DNA of 15,312 bases from a bacterium. Its GTDB lineage: Bacteria > Chloroflexota > Dormibacteria > Aeolococcales > Aeolococcaceae. Below, piece by piece: positions 1 to 5,932 of this stretch; position 1 is the stretch's first letter, and each line of letters starts with the position of its first letter. A program made the position numbers and the translations under genes. The notes below the pieces were generated by a model. The model saw nothing but the letters and a program-made list of their open reading frames with translations. It searched no databases and had not been told where the DNA came from. The stretch lies in assembly GCA_021850405.1 (NCBI GenBank), contig JAJZMA010000151.1:1-15312 (forward strand). The letters are read 5' to 3'.

Positions 1-615
1 TATCGCTTCCGGGAATCTTCCTGGGCCGGATGGGTCCGTTCAGCGCAGCTTTCCCTTGAGGTCCTCCTGCAGCAGAACAGCACAGTTGCTCTGGTGGGAC
101 AGTCCATGGGTGGGCTCATTGCACTCCATCTTGCTTCAAGGAACCCAGCGGTGGCATCCGTAGTGGCGCTCGCCACTCCCCTTCGGGTCGAGGGGTGGCA
201 TTCCCGCGCGGTGCCGATAGCGCGCCATATTGTGCCCTGGTATCGGCCCGGCGGCGAGATCGATCTTTTTAATCGGGAGGCGATAAGTGATCTCTACAAC
301 TATCCCGTACACTCACTGGCTGCCGTGGATCAGCTGATGGAGCTGGCAGCCCAGGTCAGGAGGGATCTCCCCACCATCCGGCAGCCAGTGCTTATTGCCT
401 ATGGCGGCAACGATACCCTTGCACCGCGGCATAACGGCATCGAGCTTGCCGCCAGGCTGCTGGCCAGCGCCCGGGTCGAGAGGGCTGAGTATCCGCGTAG
501 CGGGCATGGGATCAGTGTCGATGTGGACCGGGATGCGCTCAACCAGCGTGTCTCAGCGTGGTTGCAGGAGACAGCGGTCCCTGCGGGGAGCGGCATTCTG
601 GATAGCACCGGGTAG
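1..615 (+). CDS. Carboxylesterase-like alpha/beta hydrolase, 5'-truncated by the window edge
   Basis: The reading frame is open from base 1, so the start lies upstream of the window; the GTG at 94 is an internal valine, not a start. The visible 204 residues hold the core of a serine alpha/beta hydrolase of the Est30/monoacylglycerol-lipase type. The nucleophile elbow G-Q-S-M-G-G has its Ser codon at 103-105. The acid is probably the Asp of GGNDTLAP at about 412, and the His is in SGHGISVD at about 505. A tryptophan-containing helix just before the nucleophile strand (SWAGW) also fits this esterase family. The substrate cannot be told; short- to medium-chain acyl esters are usual for the family. 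It ends in TAG, 303 bp before mraZ, so it is probably not part of the dcw operon. I am confident of the fold and catalytic class, not of the physiological role. Confidence 0.85.
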   Translation, partial: YRFRESSWAGWVRSAQLSLEVLLQQNSTVALVGQSMGGLIALHLASRNPAVASVVALATPLRVEGWHSRAVPIARHIVPWYRPGGEIDLFNREAISDLYNYPVHSLAAVDQLMELAAQVRRDLPTIRQPVLIAYGGNDTLAPRHNGIELAARLLASARVERAEYPRSGHGISVDVDRDALNQRVSAWLQETAVPAGSGILDSTG

Positions 616-626
616 GACACCGGGTA
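606..626 (+). repeat. Short direct repeat CACCGGGTA x2 spanning the esterase stop codon
   Basis: CACCGGGTA occurs at 606-614 and again at 618-626, a 12-bp period. The first copy contains the first two bases of the esterase TAG stop. It looks like a small local duplication; no function is apparent. Confidence 0.5.
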
Positions 627-837
627 CCGCCCCCGCCACCTGGCAGGGTGGGTTCACCACTCTGTGCCACCTGGCCACCTGCGCCAGATGTTATGGCCCA
701 TGTCCTCCTGTTTCCGGGCAACTGCTTTGGTTGGCATCGTATTTGCAGCCTTCTTCTTTTTTGCTGCCGGGCTGCCCTGTCCTCGGACTGGCTCCGAAGT
801 GCCCCATGGGAGCGCCAATTACAAACACTTGTTCGGA
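616..837. other. Intergenic stretch between the esterase and the mraZ promoter, no gene seen
   Basis: No reading frame here has both a ribosome-binding site and recognisable protein features. A frame from about 664 to 861 would encode a short peptide with one hydrophobic run, but its GTG start has no Shine-Dalgarno sequence. A weak CCACC/GGTGG hairpin near 636-651 is not followed by a T-run, so no convincing intrinsic terminator for the esterase was found. A T-rich patch lies near 751-762. Confidence 0.5.
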
Positions 838-864
838 TTGACGCGCATAATCCGGAAATGATAC
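838..864 (+). promoter_or_regulatory. Candidate sigma-70-type promoter for the mraZ operon
   Basis: TTGACG at 838-843 resembles a -35 box and TGATAC at 859-864 a -10 box. The 15-bp spacer is shorter than the ideal 17. A start near 870 would place the GGTGA boxes at or just after the transcription start, which matches the arrangement known for MraZ-controlled promoters. Assigned by eye only. Confidence 0.4.
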
Positions 865-870
865 GGTGCA

Positions 871-897
871 GCGGTGAGGAGTGGTGAATTGTGGTGA
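871..897 (+). promoter_or_regulatory. Probable MraZ operator: three GGTGA boxes with exact 10-bp spacing
   Basis: GGTGA occurs at 873-877, 883-887 and 893-897; the second and third copies share the longer core GTGGTGA. A fourth, out-of-phase GGTG lies at 865-868. MraZ proteins of Escherichia coli and Mycoplasma bind G-rich direct repeats with about one helical turn between copies directly upstream of their own gene. The spacing, number of copies and place, 12 bp before the mraZ ribosome site, all match, so autoregulation by the adjacent MraZ is a strong inference. Confidence 0.7.
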
Positions 898-918
898 AAA
901 TCTTTACTGGAGGGCTGG

Positions 919-1359
919 ATGTTTCTTGGACAATACCGGCATGGTGTTGATGCCAAGGGCCGGGTGGCTGTGCCAGCTCCCTTCCGGCGCTACCTGCCCG
1001 AAGGCAGCGTCATCAGCATCGGTCCAGAGTCCAGACTTGTGCTGCGGCCGCCGGCTGAATGGGAGAAGCTGGTGTCCAGGTTCCGCATGACGTCGGAAAC
1101 GCCAGCCGCAGAACGTGCCTATATCCGCCAGCTGTACGCGTCGGCAAGAGAGCTGGAGATGGACGCGCAGGGCAGGGTATTGCTGGATGCGGAGCACCGT
1201 CGCTTCGCGCAGATTGGCGACCGGGCGGTCTTTGTGGGGGTCGGCAATGTCGTAGAGCTGGTGGGATCCCCTATATGGGACAAGGAGCAGGCAGGAGTTG
1301 ACCCAGATCACTTTACCGTCCTTGGCGACAGTGTCCACAGCGCAGGGGGGCTGCAGTAA
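919..1359 (+). CDS. mraZ: Transcriptional regulator MraZ
   Basis: This 146-residue protein (the family is usually about 140-150) carries two tandem SpoVT/AbrB-like DNA-binding folds. Each has the signature Asp-x-x-Gly-Arg turn: DAKGRV at about residues 11-16 and DAQGRVLL at about 82-89. The opening MFLGQYRHGVDAKGR is typical of the family. The ATG at 919 has GGAGGG at 909-914 four bases upstream. MraZ forms a ring-shaped oligomer that binds repeated boxes before its own gene and usually represses the dcw operon; three such boxes lie just upstream. It heads the cluster, 40 bp before rsmH. The C-terminal 20 residues or so are less conserved. Identification is secure. Confidence 0.96.
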   Translation: MFLGQYRHGVDAKGRVAVPAPFRRYLPEGSVISIGPESRLVLRPPAEWEKLVSRFRMTSETPAAERAYIRQLYASARELEMDAQGRVLLDAEHRRFAQIGDRAVFVGVGNVVELVGSPIWDKEQAGVDPDHFTVLGDSVHSAGGLQ

Positions 1360-1399
1360 TGCTATTTGAAAATACTTTCCAGTTTTCCATGGGACAATC

Positions 1400-2365
1400 G
1401 TGGATGTCATGGAAAAAGAGCACAGTTCCACGCCCGAGGTCCCTGGGCAGGGGCATCGGCCGGTCCTTCTACACCCACTTATAGAGCACCTGCAACCTTC
1501 TCCCGGCCAGACTGTGGTTGACGCCACATTTGGTGGCGGGGGTGTGACCGCAGCCCTTCTTGAGGCGGTGGGACCATCTGGTCGCGTGATCGCTTTTGAT
1601 CGTGATCCAGAAGCCATAGGGCGCGCCCGTGCGTTGTTTTCCGGAGTTTCCAATTTAACTCTCGTGAACGCGAATTTCAGGAACATCGAGCCGGAGCTTG
1701 GGCAAAGGGGTACTGGTCCCATCAGCGCAATTGCCTTTGATCTGGGTCTCTCCTCACTCCAGCTTGCAGATCCCGCGCGCGGCTTCAGTTTTTCACTGGA
1801 TGGGCCACTAGACATGAGGATGGATCCTTACGGAAAAATCACTGCAAGCACCATTATCAACGAGTGGTCACAGCCAGACCTGGCTGCGCTCTTCTGGAGG
1901 TATGGGGGCGAGCGGTGGGCCGCACGGGTTGCAGCGGCTGTTGTTGCTGCAAGGCCGCTTTCCACAACCCGGGAGTTGGCGGTTATCGTCGAGGGGAGTA
2001 TTCCCAGGGCCAAGTGGCCACCACGCATTCATCCAGCTACCCGTACGTTCCAGGCACTACGTATTGAGGTAAACGATGAGCTTGGGTCACTTCGCCAGGG
2101 GTTGCAGGGTGCCATCAATTTGTTAATGCCCGGTGGGCGTCTTGGGGTCATTTCCTTTCATTCCCTTGAGGACAACCTTGTAAAGAATCTTTTTCACGTC
2201 GCAGCACTTGACTGTATCTGTCCGCCCCATCAGCCGTTCTGCACCTGCGCTCACCGGGCGCTCCTTTTTCAGGAGTTTCGCAAGGCCATACGCCCAGACA
2301 TGTCAGAGCTGGAGCGTAATCCAAGGGCACGCTCGGCCCGCCTGCGTGTTGCCCAGCGTATTTGA
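1400..2365 (+). CDS. rsmH: 16S rRNA (cytosine(1402)-N(4))-methyltransferase RsmH
   Basis: RsmH uses S-adenosylmethionine to N4-methylate C1402 in the decoding centre of 16S rRNA, in the cytoplasm. The 321-residue protein shows the family landmarks in order: HRPVLLHPLIEHL (residues 19-31), the SAM loop VDATFGGGGVT (40-50), FDRDPEA (66-72), FDLGLSSLQL (113-122), GPLDMRMDP (135-143), YGGERWAARVA (168-178), HPATRTFQALRI (211-222) and ISFHSLED (251-258). A four-cysteine segment, C-x-C-x6-C-x-C at residues 272-283, follows. The start is either GTG 1400, with GGGAC at 1391-1395 upstream, or ATG 1409, three codons later; I chose GTG on spacing. It is the second gene of the cluster, as in most bacteria. 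Confidence 0.96.
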   Translation: MDVMEKEHSSTPEVPGQGHRPVLLHPLIEHLQPSPGQTVVDATFGGGGVTAALLEAVGPSGRVIAFDRDPEAIGRARALFSGVSNLTLVNANFRNIEPELGQRGTGPISAIAFDLGLSSLQLADPARGFSFSLDGPLDMRMDPYGKITASTIINEWSQPDLAALFWRYGGERWAARVAAAVVAARPLSTTRELAVIVEGSIPRAKWPPRIHPATRTFQALRIEVNDELGSLRQGLQGAINLLMPGGRLGVISFHSLEDNLVKNLFHVAALDCICPPHQPFCTCAHRALLFQEFRKAIRPDMSELERNPRARSARLRVAQRI

Positions 2366-2388
2366 AACAGGGTTGCCCATTTTATAAA
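2362..2388 (+). promoter_or_regulatory. Possible internal promoter in front of ftsL
   Basis: TTGAAA at 2362-2367, overlapping the rsmH stop, and TATAAA at 2383-2388 are separated by 15 bp, the same short spacer as the candidate promoter before mraZ. The 128-bp gap to ftsL, unusual in this tight cluster, makes a secondary promoter plausible. A perfect CTGGATCCAG palindrome sits downstream at 2427-2436. Assigned by eye only. Confidence 0.3.
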
Positions 2389-2480
2389 AGTCCGGAGTAA
2401 TCTGGTAACTGGCCCACTTCGGCGGGCTGGATCCAGTTTCACCACCCGTATCAGCATTCCGTCTCATCAACAAAAGCAGC

Positions 2481-2486
2481 AAGGAG
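2481..2486 (+). promoter_or_regulatory. Ribosome-binding site that fixes the TTG start of ftsL
   Basis: AAGGAG lies 7 bases before TTG 2494. No ATG or GTG in this frame has a comparable site, so the TTG start is preferred. Confidence 0.7.
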
Positions 2487-2493
2487 TCCTGCT

Positions 2494-2991
2494 TTGGCAG
2501 AAAGCAGCATAACTACAAAGCGACGATATCGTGGCGCTGTCGTGCGACCAGATATTGCCTCCGCGTCCCGGGTCCGCCCTCGTCGCAGGCGTGGGAGTGC
2601 CAGTCATGCGCGGATACTGTTCCCTGTGTGCGCGGCACTGCTGGTGATTGGTGCACTCGGGATCATATACGTCAGCCAGTCTGCACGGCTGACGCAGGCC
2701 ACCTATACCTATTCACAGCTGCAAGCCCAGCAGAGCCAGCTCCAGCAGGAGGAGGGTCAGCTCGCAGCACAGCTTTCCCTGCTTCAGGCGCCAGAGAGAA
2801 TCGATGCCGCTGCACAGAAACTTGGCATGGTTGCAGGTGGAACATGGATTTACGCTCACTCTGCCAGCTCAACCTATAACGCGCCGGGTCCGGAGCCTGC
2901 CACAGCGGGTCCTTCCCAGTCGCACATCAGGGCATTTTTGCGTGCCTTTCTGGGCATTTTCACTGCTTTCCCACAGGGGTCGGGGCAGTGA
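2494..2991 (+). CDS. ftsL: FtsL/DivIC-like septum formation protein
   Basis: This 165-residue bitopic membrane protein has a basic cytoplasmic N-terminus (residues 1-40, many Arg), one membrane helix (about 41-60, ILFPVCAALLVIGALGIIYV), then a Gln-rich extracytoplasmic coiled coil (about 62-98). After it comes APERIDAAAQKLGMV (99-113), the hallmark of the FtsL/DivIC family. A low-complexity Ala/Ser/Pro tail follows. FtsL works with an FtsB/DivIC partner and FtsQ to activate FtsW-FtsI at the division site. Sequence identity in this family is low, so the call rests on topology, the PER...LGM motif and position between rsmH and ftsI. The start is TTG with AAGGAG 7 bases upstream. Its last 4 bases (GTGA) overlap the ftsI start, suggesting coupled translation. 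Confidence 0.85.
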   Translation: MAESSITTKRRYRGAVVRPDIASASRVRPRRRRGSASHARILFPVCAALLVIGALGIIYVSQSARLTQATYTYSQLQAQQSQLQQEEGQLAAQLSLLQAPERIDAAAQKLGMVAGGTWIYAHSASSTYNAPGPEPATAGPSQSHIRAFLRAFLGIFTAFPQGSGQ

Positions 2992-4766
2992 CACCGCGGC
3001 AAACCCGTCGCACGCGTGGAAGGGTTGCATCTCCCCGGGCCGGAACCGTTGTCCTGACAGAAGGCACCCAGGTGCGCTCGCGGTCGATGTGGCTGATGTC
3101 GTTTTTTGCCATAGCGGCAACACTGATGCTCTGGAGGCTGGCTGAAGTGCAGATTGTCCAGGGCCCTGGGCTGCACGCCCAGGCAGTGGCAGAGCATGTT
3201 GCCAATATCAATCTTCCCGCCCAGCGTGGTCTGATACTCGACAGTGAGGGACAGGTGCTGGTAGCCAACCAGACGGTCTACGATGTGTTCGCTGACCCAG
3301 CGATGATCCCGGCCAGTGCGAGACCACTCTACGCGCACGACCTGGCTCCGGTGCTCGGCATGCAGGTCACAACGCTGGAACAGCTGATGAGTGGCCAGGG
3401 GCAGTTTGTTTATCTGGCAAAGCAGGTGAGTGCGGCTACCAGGGTAGCCCTCGACAACCTCAATCTCATAGGGATTGGGCTGATCCCGGACAACAAGCGG
3501 GTGTACCAGCCATCCCCAGTTCCCGGCCAGTCCTTTGCAGCCAATCTGCTGGGCTTTGTGGATGCCAACGGAAACGGAAAATACGGAATCGAGCAGTACT
3601 ACAACAATCTCCTCACCGGAACTCCAGGGCACCAGTCTGTGCTCCACGATCTGGCAGGGAATGCCATTCAGCTCAGCAGTGAGAAGTATGTAGCCCCAAA
3701 GAACGGAGACAACCTGCAGCTTGCGCTGAATTCCCAGATCCAGTACTGGGCCGAGCAGATCCTTGCCAACGACGTGAAAGCCTCCCAGTCCAGCTCGGGG
3801 GAGGTCATCGTCCTGGACACCAGGACTGGTGGAATTGCGGCCATGGCAGACTATCCGTCATTCAATGCAAACCAGTACTGGCTTGCCCCGTATGCGAACC
3901 TGCAGAACTCGGCAATAAGTTTCCTGTATGAGCCTGGATCAGTTATGAAGACAGTGACGTTTGCTGGGGGGCTGAACACTGGTGTGATAACCCCATCCAC
4001 CCGATACTACGACCAGCCCATCACCATCGATGGCTCCACGATCCAGGACTGGGACCGGATCGCGCAGGGCTGGGTCACCATGCAGTGGGTGCTGGATGAC
4101 TCCCTGAATGATGGGGCAATCAATGTGCAGCAGCGTATGGGCCAGAATGCCTTCTATGAAAACCTGCTTGCCTTTGGCATAGGCTCACCTACCGGAGTGG
4201 ATCTTCCCGGTGAGGAAAATATGCCGCTTCCCCCGCAGACACAGTGGCAGGCAATAAACTATGCCACCGCATCATTTGGGCAGGGAATCATGGTAACGCC
4301 CCTACAGATGGCAGCAGCAGTGAACGCTATCGCCAATGACGGGGTCTGGATCCAGCCGCACGCTGTTGACACCATCACCAATCCCAATACAGGCAAGGTG
4401 ACACACTTTGTGCCCCGGACCCGCAGGGTCATGTCGGTCAGCGCAGCAAAAACCGAAGCTGTGATGATGACGCATGTTGTGGATGACCCGGGGGCCGAGG
4501 GCGTCATGGCACAGATACCCGGTTTCAAGGGGGAGATTGCAGGAAAGACTGGAACTGCCAGTGTGGCAGTGAATGGTGTCTATGGAAACAACGTCATAGT
4601 GTCATTTGCAGGATTCTTTCCAGCCTCAAATCCCCAGTACACGATTCTGGTGGTTCTTAATTATCCCCAGGAAACGTACGTAACCCGCGAGGGCGCATTC
4701 CTTGCAGCCCCTGCCTGGAAGCAGCTGGCAGAGCTTATTATCAACCAGTATCAGATCCAGCCGTAG
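2988..4766 (+). CDS. ftsI: Class B penicillin-binding protein, septal transpeptidase FtsI (PBP2/PBP3 type)
   Basis: This monofunctional D,D-transpeptidase crosslinks septal peptidoglycan. The 592 residues show a basic cytoplasmic tail, a membrane helix (about 34-56) and the pedestal/dimerisation domain, with LPAQRGLILDSEGQVLA-like sequence at about 76-92. The transpeptidase domain follows, with all three active-site motifs: Ser318-Val-Met-Lys321 in YEPGSVMK (catalytic Ser318), Ser372-Leu-Asn374, and Lys520-Thr-Gly522 in AGKTGTA. No PASTA repeats follow. The start is GTG 2988, overlapping the ftsL stop by 4 bp, with AGGGG at 2975-2979 upstream. murE and murF, which often follow ftsI, are absent: mraY starts 13 bases after the stop. 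The neighbouring ftsW would be its cognate glycosyltransferase. Confidence 0.96.
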   Translation: MTPRQTRRTRGRVASPRAGTVVLTEGTQVRSRSMWLMSFFAIAATLMLWRLAEVQIVQGPGLHAQAVAEHVANINLPAQRGLILDSEGQVLVANQTVYDVFADPAMIPASARPLYAHDLAPVLGMQVTTLEQLMSGQGQFVYLAKQVSAATRVALDNLNLIGIGLIPDNKRVYQPSPVPGQSFAANLLGFVDANGNGKYGIEQYYNNLLTGTPGHQSVLHDLAGNAIQLSSEKYVAPKNGDNLQLALNSQIQYWAEQILANDVKASQSSSGEVIVLDTRTGGIAAMADYPSFNANQYWLAPYANLQNSAISFLYEPGSVMKTVTFAGGLNTGVITPSTRYYDQPITIDGSTIQDWDRIAQGWVTMQWVLDDSLNDGAINVQQRMGQNAFYENLLAFGIGSPTGVDLPGEENMPLPPQTQWQAINYATASFGQGIMVTPLQMAAAVNAIANDGVWIQPHAVDTITNPNTGKVTHFVPRTRRVMSVSAAKTEAVMMTHVVDDPGAEGVMAQIPGFKGEIAGKTGTASVAVNGVYGNNVIVSFAGFFPASNPQYTILVVLNYPQETYVTREGAFLAAPAWKQLAELIINQYQIQP

Positions 4767-4768
4767 GC

Positions 4769-4775
4769 GGAGAAG
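4769..4775 (+). promoter_or_regulatory. Ribosome-binding site that fixes the TTG start of mraY
   Basis: GGAGAAG lies just after the ftsI stop; its GGAG core is 7 bases before TTG 4780. The first residues after this TTG are the expected hydrophobic MraY N-terminus. The longer open frame, running back into ftsI from 4702, gives unrelated sequence. Confidence 0.7.
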
Positions 4776-4779
4776 AGTT

Positions 4780-5748
4780 TTGGGCCAGATAGGTCCGTTC
4801 CTGTTCGGAGCGGTCGCCTTTTGCCTCGGAGTCGCAACATTCCCCTGGCTGATAAGCCGCCTAGCTGCCTGGCATGTGGGTCAGCGTGTTCATGCTTACA
4901 GTCCCGCTACCCACGCTGCCAAGCAGGGGATTCCGACTATGGGGGGAATAGGCTTTGTATGGGTTCCAATACTCGGTTTTATCTTCCTTGCCCATTCGGC
5001 GTCGGGCTTTGCCGTCTTTTTCTGCATGGTAGCCGGTCTTGTAATCGGGCTACTGGATGACATCTCCAACGTCCGTGGAAAGGGCCAGCTGGGATTGCTT
5101 GCGCGCCAGAAGCTGGTTCTGCAGCTGGTAGCTGGCCTGGTGGCTGGGGCTTTCCTCCTGAGAGTGGGCATCAGCCAGCAGTATGTGCCTGGCGCTGGTC
5201 TGGTGGAGTTTGGTGGATGGACAGTTCTGATTGGGACAGCAGCGCTGGTGGGCGCGACCAATGGTGTAAATCTGACCGACGGGCTGGACGGCCTTGCCGG
5301 TTCTACTGGCGCCGTAGCACTTGCGGTGCTCTGCTGGATTGCTGTTGCAGAGGGGAATCTGCAGGTTGCCCTTATCGGGCTGGGCGTCCTGGGTGGGTTG
5401 CTTGCCTTTCTCCTCTTCAACTGGTCTCCGGCAAGACTCTTTATGGGAGATAGTGGGGCGCTGGCTTTGGGGGGTGTAATTGCAGGGATGGCACTGGTCC
5501 TTGGAGTAGTGTGGCTACTCCCTCTGCTCGGGATTGTTTTTGTCATTGAGGTTCTGAGTGTTGCCATCAACGTCACCGCCGTGGTCAGGTTCCACCGTCA
5601 TCTGTTGCGTTCCAGTCCCCTCCATCACCACTTTGAGGAGCTGAAGTACTCAGAGACAACCATTGTCAGGGGCTTTATCGGTCTTGGGTTGGCAGGGGCT
5701 ATCGCTACAGTCCTCCTTGTCTGGCCCGTTGTCTATTCCATCAGATGA
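4780..5748 (+). CDS. mraY: Phospho-N-acetylmuramoyl-pentapeptide-transferase MraY
   Basis: MraY transfers phospho-MurNAc-pentapeptide from UDP to undecaprenyl phosphate, giving lipid I at the inner face of the membrane. Starting at TTG 4780 it has 322 residues, normal for the family, with about ten hydrophobic segments. Conserved motifs: the entry motif HAAKQGIPTMGGI (45-57), the Asp pair at 93-94 followed by KGQLGLLARQKL (101-112), NLTDGLDGLAG (164-174), the catalytic-loop FNWSPARLFMGDSGAL (213-228), and SPLHHHFEE (279-287) with the His triad at 282-284. The region after the His triad reads ELKYSETT rather than the common GWxE pattern, and the first Asp pair is followed by ISN rather than a Lys-rich run. 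Its ATGA end could start another frame, but that frame stops after 12 codons. Confidence 0.95.
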   Translation: MGQIGPFLFGAVAFCLGVATFPWLISRLAAWHVGQRVHAYSPATHAAKQGIPTMGGIGFVWVPILGFIFLAHSASGFAVFFCMVAGLVIGLLDDISNVRGKGQLGLLARQKLVLQLVAGLVAGAFLLRVGISQQYVPGAGLVEFGGWTVLIGTAALVGATNGVNLTDGLDGLAGSTGAVALAVLCWIAVAEGNLQVALIGLGVLGGLLAFLLFNWSPARLFMGDSGALALGGVIAGMALVLGVVWLLPLLGIVFVIEVLSVAINVTAVVRFHRHLLRSSPLHHHFEELKYSETTIVRGFIGLGLAGAIATVLLVWPVVYSIR

Positions 5749-5932
5749 CTGACGACAATCTTCTGGGAGTAGGGGGCAGCTGACGTGCAGTTTTCCTGCA
5801 ACAGTTACTGCTGTTTCTGTGCCAGTTTGTAATGGCGATGATAGTTTTGTACGAGGTAATCCCATTTCTGCTTACGGGTGGTTGGGTCATGTCACTCGTG
5901 GCAGGATGGCACAGGTTGTAGGAGAGGTTTAG
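5749..5932. other. 184-bp gap between mraY and ftsW where murD is usually found
   Basis: No supported gene lies here. An ATG at 5745, overlapping the mraY stop as ATGA, opens a frame that stops after 12 codons (TGA at 5781-5783). The same frame then stays open to a TAG at 5919-5921 with a hydrophobic translation, but has no start with a ribosome-binding site. A 5-bp hairpin, TGCAG/CTGCA, lies at 5786-5800. No promoter of good quality was seen. I see no MurD motif in any frame. Confidence 0.5.
5921..5927 (+). promoter_or_regulatory. Ribosome-binding site of ftsW
   Basis: GGAGAGG lies 5 bases before TTG 5933 and 11 bases before the in-frame ATG 5939. Either codon could be used; the protein differs by only two residues. 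Confidence 0.65.

Noticed and set aside
1..615. Esterase gene as part of the dcw operon
   Set aside because: A 303-bp gap with a promoter and MraZ boxes separates it from mraZ; nothing ties its function to cell-wall synthesis.
636..651. CCACC/GGTGG hairpin after the esterase stop as a terminator
   Set aside because: Only 5 bp with no following T-run.
664..861. Small + strand frame with one hydrophobic run upstream of mraZ
   Set aside because: The GTG start has no Shine-Dalgarno sequence, and its end overlaps the candidate mraZ promoter.
904..1815. 303-codon open frame on the - strand across mraZ and rsmH
   Set aside because: It lies opposite two well-identified genes, shows no recognisable domain, and is explained by GC-rich codon bias leaving the antisense frame open.
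4702..4779. Longer N-terminus for MraY starting inside ftsI
   Set aside because: The added residues are Ser/Arg-rich and unlike MraY; TTG 4780 has a proper ribosome site.
5784..5921. Hydrophobic open frame in the mraY-ftsW gap, possible small membrane peptide from ATG 5832
   Set aside because: No ribosome-binding site before any start, and only 29 codons from the first ATG; kept only as part of the murD-gap observation.
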